Shown here one piece after another: positions 41,900 through 51,088 of a stretch of 64,000 nt of DNA (its first letter is position 1; each line of letters starts with the position of its first letter). The stretch is from Kaistella jeonii (GTDB taxonomy: Bacteria; Bacteroidota; Bacteroidia; Flavobacteriales; Weeksellaceae), in the NCBI RefSeq assembly GCF_000812865.1, contig NZ_JSYL01000006.1, forward strand, positions 1 through 64,000. Reading direction: 5' to 3'. Position numbers and translations under genes: made by a program. The notes under the pieces are model-generated. The model was not told where the DNA came from and did no database searches. It worked only from the letters and a program-made list of their open reading frames with translations.

Positions 41900-42988
41900 A
41901 TGAGATTTATTGTACTCTTACTTTTCAACTTCACTATTCTGTTTCCTTCTTTTGCAAACGGACAATCCGTTCAGCTTAAAACCGACGATTTAAAAGTTGG
42001 AATTTCTGGCACCGCACCTTTCGTTATAATGGAAGCCGGAAATCCTACACCTCAAGGTATTTCCGCCACATTATGGAAAGAAATCGCAAGTGACTTGAAA
42101 TGGAAATTCACCTATCAACATTACAATACAGTTAATCTTGCATTAGAAGCTTTAAAAAAAGGCGAAGTAGATATAGTTGTAGGTCCGGTAACCATCAATT
42201 CTCAGAGATTAGAGAATTTTAAATTTTCACAGCCTTTTTACCAATCAAGTTTAGCGATTGCTTACAAAAAGGGAGAATTCAGCTTCTGGAATGTGATCAA
42301 ACTTTTATTCAGTTTTAAATTATTGATTGCGATCGGAATCTTTATCATTATTCTCACTATTGTAGGAACATTGCTTTGGCTTGCAGAACGCAAAGAGTCG
42401 CCCGATCAATTCCCTGATCAACCTGTAAAAGGAATCGGAACCGGAATGTGGTTAGCTATTGTAACGATGAGTACGACGGGTTATGGAGATAAAGCACCGA
42501 TAACTTTAGCGGGTCGTATTATCGCCGGAACGTGGATGATCGTTTCTATTATTTCTGCTACTTCAATGGTCGCAGGAATTGCGAGCGTTTTAACTTTTTC
42601 AAATTTTCAGTCCATTGATATTAAAAATATTGAACAGTTGAACGGAAAAAAAGTAGCAACGATTTCAGGTTCGCCATCTGTAGATTTTTTAAAGGAATAT
42701 AACGTGAACATAAAACCAGTACAAAATTTAGATAAAGCGGTCAAAATGCTCAATGAAAAACAAGTCGATGCAATTGTTTATGACCGTCCGCAATTATTAT
42801 TTTATAGTCAGAATCATGAAGATGATGATCTGCAGATCGCCAAAGCTGAATATTATAAGCAAGGCTATGGATTTGTTTTCCCAAAAGAAAGCCCTTTAAC
42901 ATACGACATTAACCGTACTTTACTGGAACTGGCAGAAAAAGGAGACACCTCAAAAATTATAGAAAAATATCTTGGAAAAGAAAACTAG
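41900..42988 (+). CDS. Ionotropic glutamate receptor-like potassium channel (GluR0-type)
   Basis: A 362-residue protein with signal peptide MRFIVLLLFNFTILFPSFANG. Residues 28-125 are the first lobe of a periplasmic solute-binding fold (LKVGISGTAPFVIMEAGN, LEALKKGEVDIVVGP). A membrane segment at about 140-162 follows, then a pore helix and STTGYGD at 191-197, the potassium selectivity filter, and a second segment at about 203-232. Residues about 238-355 form the second lobe (GKKVATISGSPSVDFLKEY, KQVDAIVYDRPQLLFY). The binding domain split by a pore is the architecture of cyanobacterial GluR0. The ligand is unknown; an amino acid is likely. Confidence 0.88.
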   Translation: MRFIVLLLFNFTILFPSFANGQSVQLKTDDLKVGISGTAPFVIMEAGNPTPQGISATLWKEIASDLKWKFTYQHYNTVNLALEALKKGEVDIVVGPVTINSQRLENFKFSQPFYQSSLAIAYKKGEFSFWNVIKLLFSFKLLIAIGIFIIILTIVGTLLWLAERKESPDQFPDQPVKGIGTGMWLAIVTMSTTGYGDKAPITLAGRIIAGTWMIVSIISATSMVAGIASVLTFSNFQSIDIKNIEQLNGKKVATISGSPSVDFLKEYNVNIKPVQNLDKAVKMLNEKQVDAIVYDRPQLLFYSQNHEDDDLQIAKAEYYKQGYGFVFPKESPLTYDINRTLLELAEKGDTSKIIEKYLGKEN

Positions 42989-43526
42989 TTAATTATATTC
43001 TTCGAATTATAACTTCTAATAACAGCGTTGTAAGCTACGGTTTTAGGAAATTCTTTTAAGAAAACTAAAAACCTAAAGATAAACACTGCGCCAAAAGATT
43101 TAAATTTGAGATGTATTCTATGGAAAGTAAAAAAGTTTATTCTTACGACCAATCTTCTTCAAAAAAACAGCAATGGAAATTTGAAAATCCAAACAAAAAC
43201 TGGAGTTAAGGAATATATATTTTGAATTCAGTTGTTAACGATGAAAAATTAATGAGTACGAAACTTATTAAAAAATAGAAAGAAAATTACTACTATTTAA
43301 GAACAAATACCGGAAATTAATTTCCGGTATTTTATATTTTATGCTGTATTAGTTGACAGCTTTTTAATTATTAAATTTAAATGATTTTAAATAGGTGGAG
43401 AAATATTTGCTTTAACAGAAATATTAATTGCTTTTTTTCGAACCTCTCTAATTACGTTACTTACTTCGTATAAGTAACTTAAGTAGCAATATAATTCATC
43501 GCGTTTCGATAAAGATCGTCAAAATT
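42989..43526. other. Gene-poor region after the receptor-channel
   Basis: No convincing gene is visible in these 538 bases. A 32-codon open frame at 43111-43209 (MYSMESKKVYSYDQSSSKKQ and on) has no recognisable features and could be a fragment. A strong hairpin lies at 43305-43333. The rest is AT-rich and may contain the 3' untranslated ends of the two convergent flanking genes. Confidence 0.5.
43305..43333. terminator. Strong bidirectional-type hairpin
   Basis: Arms AAATACCGGAAATT / AATTTCCGGTATTT form an uninterrupted stem followed by a T-rich stretch, between the channel gene and the convergent Crp-family gene. Confidence 0.75.
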
Positions 43527-44174
43527 TTATCCAAACTGCTTTAAATTATGTAATGCGGAAATATTGATCAATTTTATGCAACCATCATTATATTCGATAT
43601 ATCCCGCAAGTGTAAAATCATTGAGGCACTTACACACATTCTCTCGTGAATATCCTAAAACTTCACTAATTTCTTTTTGCTTCAAAAAATTTAAGCAGTC
43701 TTTTTCGTTATAATGCAACAAAAAATCAGCGAGTGCGCCATTTATTTTATGCATTTTATAACTTAGGAGATTTCTTGCAAGGGTAGTTATATTTTCGCTT
43801 GACTTATTATAAACATCTACAAGAAATGTTGAATTTGTGGATACAAACTTTTTAAAAACATTTTTTTCAAACTGTATCACCTCTGTTCCTTTTACCCCAT
43901 AGGCAGAGAAAAAAATAGGTTCTTCTTTGAACAATAATCGTAATCCAATAAAATCACCTTCACCATATAAGTCACACAACCGATTCTTCTGATCTTTTAT
44001 TTTTACCTGTCCTTTATAAATGTAAAAAACAGAAAACAAAAAGCTTTCGTTTTTAATAAACATCTCTTCCTGGTCAAATTTCATCAGCGAAGCGTTGGAA
44101 TTAAGGACGCCCCTTTCATGATCGCTTAAGTTGGTAAAAAAAGAATTGTATACATAATCTTCGGGTATGGTCAT
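43527..44174 (-). CDS. Crp/Fnr-family transcription regulator
   Basis: A 215-residue protein. Residues about 20-125 are a cyclic-nucleotide-binding-like beta roll (FYIYKGQVKIKDQKNRLCDLYGEGDFIGL), and residues about 140-205 a winged helix-turn-helix (KQKEISEVLGYSRENVCKCLNDFTLAGYI). The N-terminal cysteine cluster of FNR-type oxygen sensors is absent, so direct iron-sulfur oxygen sensing is unlikely. It is divergent from the C4-dicarboxylate carrier gene, with 190 bases between, and is the natural candidate to control the asparagine/aspartate cluster beside it. Confidence 0.88.
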   Translation of the reverse strand: MTIPEDYVYNSFFTNLSDHERGVLNSNASLMKFDQEEMFIKNESFLFSVFYIYKGQVKIKDQKNRLCDLYGEGDFIGLRLLFKEEPIFFSAYGVKGTEVIQFEKNVFKKFVSTNSTFLVDVYNKSSENITTLARNLLSYKMHKINGALADFLLHYNEKDCLNFLKQKEISEVLGYSRENVCKCLNDFTLAGYIEYNDGCIKLINISALHNLKQFG

Positions 44175-44239
44175 AGAATTTACTTTTTAGCAATGTACTT
44201 ATTATATGGTAGTTATTCTTAAAATAATAGGGTGAATTA

Positions 44240-44273
44240 AATCATTTAAGTAATTGTTCACATTTCATCGTGA
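44240..44273. promoter_or_regulatory. Candidate operator region between the Crp-family and Dcu genes
   Basis: Two dyad sequences lie side by side in the divergent spacer: a 16-base near-palindrome AATCATTTAAGTAATT at 44240-44255 (12 of 16 symmetric) and TCAC-N8-GTGA at 44258-44273. Either could be the binding site of the divergent Crp-family protein. No footprint or comparison supports this yet. Confidence 0.3.
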
Positions 44274-44364
44274 TAAAATTAACGACCAACTGCAAAATAC
44301 GTCATACCAAAAAATTAGAAAATAATTTGATTCCTGTCGACCTTTACATCATAAAATTCGACTC

Positions 44365-45696
44365 ATGGAATACGCAGTATATTTAGAACTCTTAGTTGTT
44401 TTGGCCGCAATCTTTGTTGGTGCGAAAGTAGGAGGTATCGGATTGGGAATATTTGGGATGTTGGGAATGTCTATTTTGGTATTTATATTTAAGTTGCCTC
44501 CCGGAAATGCACCAATAGAAGTGATGTTAATGATTGTTGCGGTAATTACTGCAGCTTCTTCCTTACAAGCAGCCGGTGGATTGGAATATCTGGTAAAAGT
44601 GGCTGAAAAAATCCTCAGAAAAAACCCAGGATCAATTACTTTTCTTGCTCCAATAGTATGTTATGTTTTTACCTTCCTGGCAGGAACCGGACATATTGCT
44701 TATTCTTTATTACCAATCATTGCAGAGATCGCAACAGAGAGTAAAGTTCGTCCAGAACGCCCACTAAGTGTTTCAGTTATTGCTTCTCAGCAAGCAATCA
44801 CGGCAAGTCCGATTTCTGCTGCAACTGCTGCTTTATTGAGTACAAGTCTCTTAGGAGGTCAAGGAGTAGAAATGATTGATATTTTAATGGTCTGCGTTCC
44901 AGCCACGATCATTGGTGTTCTCTGTGCAGCATTCGTTGTTAATTTTATAGGAGTCGATTTAGAAAAAGATCCTATTTATTTAAAAAGACTACAAGAAGGT
45001 TTAATAACCCACGATGAGATGACGGTTACCACCGCTAAAAAAGGAAATCACGGACCGCTAATCGCTGTTGTTCTTTTTTTAATGGGTGTTTTTTCTGTAG
45101 TCCTTTTTGGTTCTATACCTTCTTTGCGACCTTCATTCCTAGTTGATGGCGCAATAGTAAATGTTACGATGGCACAAATCATACAAATTATTATGATGTC
45201 AACCGCTGGATTAATTCTCATTTTTGCTAAAGCAGACGTCACAAAAGCGGTAAACGGAAGTATTTTTATTGCGGGCATGCAAGCAGTAATTGCAATATTT
45301 GGAATTGCCTGGATGGGCGATACTTTCTTCAACGGAAATCTTGCTTTTTTCAAAGACAATATTCAAACTTTAGTAACTGCTTATCCTTTCCTATTTGCAC
45401 TTGCTTTATTTGTAATGTCCATCTTACTGTTTAGTCAAGCTGCTACAGTGCGAACGCTTTATCCTCTAGGTTTAGCATTGGGAATTTCTCCGATGGCTTT
45501 AGTAGCAATGTTCCCAGCGGTTAATGGTTATTTCTTTCTCCCAAATTATCCAACAGTGGTGGCGGCAATTAACTTCGATAGAACAGGAACGACTAGAATT
45601 GGAAAATACGTCATCAATCACTCCTTTCAAATACCCGGTTTTGTCTCAACCATCGTGGCGATTGGAGTAGGTTATCTCATTATCAGTTTTATGTAA
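44365..45696 (+). CDS. Anaerobic C4-dicarboxylate transporter, DcuA/DcuB family
   Basis: A 443-residue inner-membrane protein with 10-12 hydrophobic segments. EYAVYLELLVVLAAIFVGAKVGGIGLGIFG, FTFLAGTGHIAYSLLPIIAEIA and SVIASQQAITASPISAATAALLS are Dcu-family blocks. Such carriers exchange aspartate, fumarate or malate for succinate during anaerobic fumarate respiration. It starts a run with a periplasmic asparaginase, a porin and aspartase, so aspartate uptake and succinate export are the likely roles. Sequence cannot separate DcuA from DcuB with confidence. Confidence 0.92.
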   Translation: MEYAVYLELLVVLAAIFVGAKVGGIGLGIFGMLGMSILVFIFKLPPGNAPIEVMLMIVAVITAASSLQAAGGLEYLVKVAEKILRKNPGSITFLAPIVCYVFTFLAGTGHIAYSLLPIIAEIATESKVRPERPLSVSVIASQQAITASPISAATAALLSTSLLGGQGVEMIDILMVCVPATIIGVLCAAFVVNFIGVDLEKDPIYLKRLQEGLITHDEMTVTTAKKGNHGPLIAVVLFLMGVFSVVLFGSIPSLRPSFLVDGAIVNVTMAQIIQIIMMSTAGLILIFAKADVTKAVNGSIFIAGMQAVIAIFGIAWMGDTFFNGNLAFFKDNIQTLVTAYPFLFALALFVMSILLFSQAATVRTLYPLGLALGISPMALVAMFPAVNGYFFLPNYPTVVAAINFDRTGTTRIGKYVINHSFQIPGFVSTIVAIGVGYLIISFM

Positions 45697-45738
45697 TTAA
45701 AAATAAAAACAATTTATAAATTTTAAAAATTCATTATT

Positions 45739-46791
45739 ATGAAAACAATGACAAACTTAATTTTCGCAGTCTTAATGACTATTTCTGCGACTATTTCCGC
45801 TCAAAATGCGAAGATCAGAATTATTGCTACAGGCGGTACAATCGCTGGAGTTAGCAAATCTGCAACCGAATCTAATTACAAAGCCGGTGAATTAGGAATC
45901 TATCAACTCTTACAAGCGGTTCCGGAAGTAAAAACGGTAGCTAATGTAAGTGGAGAACAACTCGTGAAAATTGGTTCACAGGACATGAATGACGACGTTT
46001 GGTTGAAACTCGCAAAACGAATCAATGTATTATTGAATGAAGAAGGTTACGACGGTGTCGTGATTACTCATGGTACAGACACCATGGAAGAAACTGCTTA
46101 CTTTCTAAACTTAACTGTTCATAGCCAAAAACCGGTTGTATTAGTTGGTTCAATGCGTCCTGCAACTGCAATGAGCGCAGATGGACCTTTGAATTTGTAT
46201 AATGCCGTAGTAGTTGCCGCAAGTCCTGAAGCTAAAGGCAGAGGAGTAATGGTTGCCATGAATGAAATCGTACTAGATGCTAAAGATGTAGTAAAAACAA
46301 ATACCTTGGAAGTAGGAACTTTTAAAGGAGGGAATTTTGGCTCGCTTGCATATATTCATAATGGTAAAGTCTTCTTCAACAGAACGCCAGGAAATAAACA
46401 TACTTACCAATCTGTATTTAATGTAGATAAATTGAACGAATTACCAAAAGTTGGTATCATATACAGCTACTCAAATGTTTCTGACTTACCAATGAAAGCT
46501 TTCATGAACGCAAAGTTTGATGGGATCGTACATGCGGGAGTTGGTAATGGAAATTTCTATCACACTATTTTGGATTTAGCTATTGAAGCTCAGAAAAACG
46601 GAATTCAGATCGTTCGTTCTTCCAGAGTTCCTACTGGTGCCACCACTCTTGATGCTGAGATTGATGATGCAAAATATAATTTCGTTGCCTCACAAACTCT
46701 TAATCCACAAAAAGCTCGAATTCTATTGATGCTTTCTTTAACAAAAACTAAAGATTGGAAACAAATTCAGCAGTATTTCAATGAGTATTAA
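45739..46791 (+). CDS. ansB: Periplasmic L-asparaginase, type II
   Basis: A 350-residue exported enzyme with signal peptide ending MTISATISAQ. IRIIATGGTIAGVSKS carries the first catalytic threonine, VVITHGTDTMEETAYFL the second Thr with the Asp, and GSMRPATAMSADGPLNLYNAV the substrate pocket. It hydrolyses asparagine to aspartate and ammonia in the periplasm, directly supplying the Dcu-type carrier encoded 42 bases upstream. The triad residues needed for activity are present. Confidence 0.93.
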   Translation: MKTMTNLIFAVLMTISATISAQNAKIRIIATGGTIAGVSKSATESNYKAGELGIYQLLQAVPEVKTVANVSGEQLVKIGSQDMNDDVWLKLAKRINVLLNEEGYDGVVITHGTDTMEETAYFLNLTVHSQKPVVLVGSMRPATAMSADGPLNLYNAVVVAASPEAKGRGVMVAMNEIVLDAKDVVKTNTLEVGTFKGGNFGSLAYIHNGKVFFNRTPGNKHTYQSVFNVDKLNELPKVGIIYSYSNVSDLPMKAFMNAKFDGIVHAGVGNGNFYHTILDLAIEAQKNGIQIVRSSRVPTGATTLDAEIDDAKYNFVASQTLNPQKARILLMLSLTKTKDWKQIQQYFNEY

Positions 46792-46827
46792 TGATAAAGA
46801 TTCGTAGTTAAACAAAATCTATTAGTA

Positions 46828-47988
46828 ATGAAAAAATATATCACAACCTTAGCTGCCTGCGTTTTCTCTTTAGGTATTTATGCGCAACAAAATCCGACCA
46901 CCACTCCTGCTGAAGCTAAGATTTCGTACTTGGAGAAACATAATGAACAACTTAATATATTCTTTAATTTTCAATCAAGTTTTGATGCAGTTGCGACAAC
47001 AGGTCAGGATACCGAATTGGGTTTTAAAGCAAGACAGTTGCGTCTTGAAATTAAGGGTAATCTTAGCGACAAAATATTCTACCGATTCCGTCACCGTTTG
47101 AACAAAGCAACGAATGCACAAACTTTAGATAATCTTGCAAAAGCTACAGACATTATGTATGTAGGATACAAAGCCACAGATAAATTTACCATCGTAGCCG
47201 GTAAACAATGTCAAGCTTGGGGTGGTTTTGAATTTGATACCAATCCAATGAACATCTATGAATATTCAGATTTTATAGAAAATATGGATAACTTCATGTT
47301 AGGAGCCAACTTTATTTATCAAGCTACCAAAGATCAGGAACTACAATTACAGATTACCGATAGCCGGAATTCAAAATTAGAAGATATATATGGTGATTTA
47401 TCTTCACAGGGAATCGAGGCTTCCACCAGTCCGTTAACGTATATCCTCAACTGGAATGGTAGTTTCTTGAACAACCGGTTCCAGACAAGATGGGCTTACG
47501 GAGTACAGACTCAAGCAAAAAATAAATATTCTAAAATGATCACGTTGGGAAATAAAGTCAACCTCAATCAGTTTCAACTGGCTTTCGATTATATGAGAGC
47601 AGATGAAGATATTGACCGATTGGGTTACGCCACGACAGACGGCGCTGATTACTTGGCTTTGCATGATCAGAAAATTTTTGAAAATGTGACTTCTAATACT
47701 TTCATTTTAAAAGCGGATTATCAACCAGTACCAAAGTGGAATATTTTTGCCAAAGGTTTGTACGAAACTACCTCTGTGAAAAATGTACCGAATTATAATG
47801 ACAATTTTAGAAAAGCCTACGGTTATTTTGGCGGTGTAGAATATATGCCGTTCAAAGATCAGGATCTAAAAGTCTTCTTAGCCTATATCGGAAGAAAGTA
47901 TGAGTTTTCAAATTCCCTTCCTTCTCTAAAGGATTATAATACCAACCGGGTTAGTCTTGGATTAATGTACAGAATAAAAGCTTATTAA
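46828..47988 (+). CDS. Outer-membrane porin (OprO/OprP-like)
   Basis: A 386-residue exported protein with signal peptide MKKYITTLAACVFSLGIYAQ. LGFKARQLRLEIKGNLSDKIFYRFRHRLNK, followed by repeated amphipathic strands and an aromatic ending region (VSLGLMYRIKAY), fits a 16-strand porin of the phosphate-selective porin O/P superfamily. Its position between asparaginase and aspartase suggests passage of asparagine, aspartate or other small acids through the outer membrane; selectivity is inferred from context only. Confidence 0.82.
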   Translation: MKKYITTLAACVFSLGIYAQQNPTTTPAEAKISYLEKHNEQLNIFFNFQSSFDAVATTGQDTELGFKARQLRLEIKGNLSDKIFYRFRHRLNKATNAQTLDNLAKATDIMYVGYKATDKFTIVAGKQCQAWGGFEFDTNPMNIYEYSDFIENMDNFMLGANFIYQATKDQELQLQITDSRNSKLEDIYGDLSSQGIEASTSPLTYILNWNGSFLNNRFQTRWAYGVQTQAKNKYSKMITLGNKVNLNQFQLAFDYMRADEDIDRLGYATTDGADYLALHDQKIFENVTSNTFILKADYQPVPKWNIFAKGLYETTSVKNVPNYNDNFRKAYGYFGGVEYMPFKDQDLKVFLAYIGRKYEFSNSLPSLKDYNTNRVSLGLMYRIKAY

Positions 47989-48000
47989 GCTAAAACACCC

Positions 48001-48048
48001 TTTAAGAAGCAGGAAAGAATGACCTTAAATTCTTTCCGCTTCTTTAAA
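48001..48048 (+). promoter_or_regulatory. Long hairpin between the porin and aspA genes
   Basis: The arms TTTAAGAAGCAGGAAAGAAT and the complement of ATTCTTTCCGCTTCTTTAAA pair over about 19 positions with two single-base bulges. No T run follows, so it is not a typical terminator. It could be an RNA processing or stability element, or an attenuator before aspA. Confidence 0.45.
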
Positions 48049-48076
48049 ATTAATGATTTCTTTAAAATATATTACA

Positions 48077-49474
48077 ATGAAAAATTATAGAATAGAATCC
48101 GATTTACTCGGAGAATTGAAAGTCCCTATCGATGCTTATTATGGAGTACAAACACAACGTGCTGTAGATAATTTCTACATCACAGGAAATAAAATGGGTG
48201 AATACCCAGAGTTTGTTAAAGCGATTGCTTATGTAAAACTTGCAGCAGCAAAAACCAATCATGAAATGGGTCTTTTAGATGATAAAATGGCAGAAGCAAT
48301 TTATCAGGCGTGTCAAGAAATTATTGACGGTAAGTTCCACGATCAGTTCCCTGTTGATATGATTCAGGGTGGCGCAGGAACTTCGGTTAATATGAATGCG
48401 AATGAGGTATTAGCAAACCGAGCTTTAGAAATAATGGGCTTCGAAAAAGGCGATTACCAACATTGTTATCCCAATGATCATTTGAATCTATCGCAGTCAA
48501 CCAACGATGTTTATCCGACCACTGTAAGACTCACCATTATCATGATGAATCATATTTTGGTGGATCATTTAGCAGATCTAAATAATGCTTTTCGAAAAAA
48601 AGGAAAAGAGTTCAGTGACGTTATCAAAATGGGTCGAACTCAGTTGCAAGATGCAGTACCAATGACTTTAGGTCAAGAATTTGAAGCTTTTGCTGCTACT
48701 TTAGATGAAGAAATTACCTTGTTGAATAATATTTCTAATTTATTTTTAGAAATAAATATGGGCGGTACTGCAATTGGAACTGGCATCAATGCACCTAAAG
48801 GTTATCCTAAACTTTGCGCAGAAACACTGGCGAATCTTACTGGCGAGGCATTCATCTCTGCTCCGAATCTTGTAGAAGCTACACCAGATACAGGTTCTTA
48901 CGTTATTTATTCTTCGGCACTTAAACGTTTGGCAGTTAAACTTTCCAAAATCTGTAACGATTTAAGATTGTTATCTTCCGGACCAAGAGCGGGTCTTAAT
49001 GAGATCAATCTACCGAAAATGCAACCAGGATCTTCAATCATGCCGGGTAAAGTAAATCCTGTTATTCCTGAAGTAGTTAACCAGGTTTGTTATAAAGTAA
49101 TCGGCAATGATTTAACCGTAACTTTCGCAGCAGAAGCAGGTCAATTGCAATTAAACGTAATGGAACCGGTACTTTGTGCGTCTATCGTTGAATCAATGAT
49201 TTACTTACAAAGAGCAATGGATACTTTGCGAAGTAAATGTGTTGAAGGAATCACCGCAAATCGAGAAGTTTGCAAAAATTTAGTGATGAATAGTATTGGT
49301 ATTGTAACTGCACTTAATCCGTACATCGGGTATAAAGCAAGTACAAAAATTGCTCAGGAAGCGATGGAAACAGGAAAAACCGTCTATGATTTAGTCTTGG
49401 AGCAAAATATTCTAACCAAAGAAAAGTTAGATGAGATCTTAGATCCTAAGAATATGTTGAGTTCACATGCTTAA
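48077..49474 (+). CDS. aspA: Aspartate ammonia-lyase
   Basis: A 465-residue cytoplasmic enzyme of the fumarase/aspartase family that splits aspartate into fumarate and ammonia. RIESDLLGELKVPIDAYYGVQTQRAVDNF is the aspartase-type start. GGAGTSVNMNANEVLANRA and LSQSTNDVYPT are substrate-binding. GSSIMPGKVNPVIPEVVNQV is the family signature loop with the catalytic serine. Length is normal. The ATG at 48077 is chosen because the extension from 48053 is not family-like. It closes the route asparagine to aspartate to fumarate. Confidence 0.95.
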   Translation: MKNYRIESDLLGELKVPIDAYYGVQTQRAVDNFYITGNKMGEYPEFVKAIAYVKLAAAKTNHEMGLLDDKMAEAIYQACQEIIDGKFHDQFPVDMIQGGAGTSVNMNANEVLANRALEIMGFEKGDYQHCYPNDHLNLSQSTNDVYPTTVRLTIIMMNHILVDHLADLNNAFRKKGKEFSDVIKMGRTQLQDAVPMTLGQEFEAFAATLDEEITLLNNISNLFLEINMGGTAIGTGINAPKGYPKLCAETLANLTGEAFISAPNLVEATPDTGSYVIYSSALKRLAVKLSKICNDLRLLSSGPRAGLNEINLPKMQPGSSIMPGKVNPVIPEVVNQVCYKVIGNDLTVTFAAEAGQLQLNVMEPVLCASIVESMIYLQRAMDTLRSKCVEGITANREVCKNLVMNSIGIVTALNPYIGYKASTKIAQEAMETGKTVYDLVLEQNILTKEKLDEILDPKNMLSSHA

Positions 49475-49514
49475 TTTCTATAAACAGCTATAATAAATAA
49501 TAGAGTTTAGAGGT

Positions 49515-49556
49515 CAATTTTTACTATTTTCATTATTAAATAGTAAAAATTGTTCT
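49515..49556 (+). terminator. Terminator after aspA
   Basis: Arms CAATTTTTACTATTT / AAATAGTAAAAATTG form a long perfect stem, followed by TTCTTT. It marks the end of the cluster. Confidence 0.75.
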
Positions 49557-49712
49557 TTAAATACATTATTCTTTTTCATATATATGCTTAGCAGTCATGT
49601 AGCACATAAGTAAATCAATTAAACTTCCTATAATAATGGGTAAGTTTTTACATTTAAACTTATTTTACAAATTACAATCTTAACCTCGCGCTTCTTCGTA
49701 ATTCGCTTATCA

Positions 49713-50996
49713 TCAATCCGCCTTCAGAACTTTTAATAATTCCGTCTGTTGCATAACTTCATTTTTACTGTTGATGATATTGTAATTCGCCTGTAGCCAG
49801 TTGTTTCTAACGATAAAAAAAGTATAGGCATCCATTAATCCTTCCTTGTATTTTTCTTCAGATTTTTGGAAAGATAATTTTTGGTTTTCAAAATTGGCTT
49901 GGAGTAACGTATATTTTTCTTCCGCATTTTGGAACTGTACTTTGATGGAATTCAGGCTTTGTGTCAAATTATTAATGATGAGTAATTTCTCATAATTGTA
50001 ATTAATTACATTAAGTTTTGCAATTTCTACGGTATTTTTAACCTGCAGTTTATTGAAAATCGGAACAGAAAGTCCAAAACCAACCTGTTGACTTTTATTT
50101 CTTTGAAACTGATCCGATAATTGATCTGCAGTTTCCCCTAAGGTTTTGCTGTAAAAACTGGACCATGTATAAGAACCGACAATGACGGGTAGATACGCCG
50201 ATTTTGCGAGACTGATGTTCTTTTCTGCAGCATTTATTTCGGAATCCACTGTTTTGTAAGCAGGATTTTTTTCTAAAAGACTTTTTACCAAATCGGGATC
50301 ATTAAAATTGGCATCTGTAAGGTTTTCTTCACTCTTCTGAAATTCTAAAGAGTCTTTGGTAATGGCAAGTGCATTTAACAAATTTATCTTAGAAAGATCA
50401 CGCGTATTCTTTGCACTAACCCATTGCTCCTGTAAAGTCCCAAGATTTGCTTTGATGTCATAAACATCACTTTTGGGTCTGTTCCCTATTTCCACTTCTT
50501 TCTCGGTACGTTTAATCTGACCTTCGATTCCGGAGATCTGAGTTTCCAGAACGTCCAGCCAGCTTTTACTATTCTGGTAGTTGAAAAAAAGATTAATTAC
50601 GTTTAGTTTGACTTCATTCTGGACTTGTTTCAATTTGAAAGTTGAACTTTCTCTATTAATTTTTGATAAAGAAATATTGAGGTAATTGCGCCAGTTCAGA
50701 AGTTCCAAATTGGCTTGTGCAAAAACCTGATCGTACTGTGTATTAACTGCTTCCCGCTGATTATTGCTTTGATTAATGCCTAATCCGAAATTGTAATTAT
50801 GATTGACTCCCGCTTCTGCAGAGGGAAGTAACATTCCTTTTGCCGCAGAGATCTGCCGGTCATTTTTCTGAATATTTACCGTCGCCTGTTTGACTAGCGG
50901 ATGATGAGTCGCCGCATAATCAAGACTTTTTTGAAGCGTCCAACTTTGCTGAGCCGATAAAAAATTGATTAACAATATAAAAAAGAGATTCTTCAT
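49713..50996 (-). CDS. TolC-family outer-membrane efflux channel
   Basis: A 427-residue exported protein (signal MKNLFFILLINFLSAQ). It is largely alpha-helical with two OEP-type repeats; LQKSLDYAATHHPLVKQATVNI and its later counterpart AYKTVDSEINAAEKNISLAKSAYLPVIVGS open them. It forms the outer-membrane duct of a tripartite pump. It is the last gene of the operon adaptor / small protein / ABC ATPase / permease / TolC, 92 bases after the permease gene. Confidence 0.92.
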   Translation of the reverse strand: MKNLFFILLINFLSAQQSWTLQKSLDYAATHHPLVKQATVNIQKNDRQISAAKGMLLPSAEAGVNHNYNFGLGINQSNNQREAVNTQYDQVFAQANLELLNWRNYLNISLSKINRESSTFKLKQVQNEVKLNVINLFFNYQNSKSWLDVLETQISGIEGQIKRTEKEVEIGNRPKSDVYDIKANLGTLQEQWVSAKNTRDLSKINLLNALAITKDSLEFQKSEENLTDANFNDPDLVKSLLEKNPAYKTVDSEINAAEKNISLAKSAYLPVIVGSYTWSSFYSKTLGETADQLSDQFQRNKSQQVGFGLSVPIFNKLQVKNTVEIAKLNVINYNYEKLLIINNLTQSLNSIKVQFQNAEEKYTLLQANFENQKLSFQKSEEKYKEGLMDAYTFFIVRNNWLQANYNIINSKNEVMQQTELLKVLKAD

Positions 50997-51088
50997 GATA
51001 GGTATTGGTTGATCGTTGTATGTTGAGGTTTTTGGTTGAGGGCTTTTGATATTTCTAACAACTAAAAACTGACAACCATCAACATAAT

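Noticed and set aside
43111-43209. A 32-codon open frame starting MYSMESKKVYSYDQ between the channel gene and the Crp-family gene.
   Set aside because: Very short, low complexity (Lys/Ser/Gln rich), no signal or family words and no promoter element close by. Kept only as a note in the gene-poor region.
45048-45359. A 103-codon minus-strand frame inside the C4-dicarboxylate carrier gene.
   Set aside because: It is a shadow of a membrane protein gene, with hydrophobic chance sequence and no start signal.
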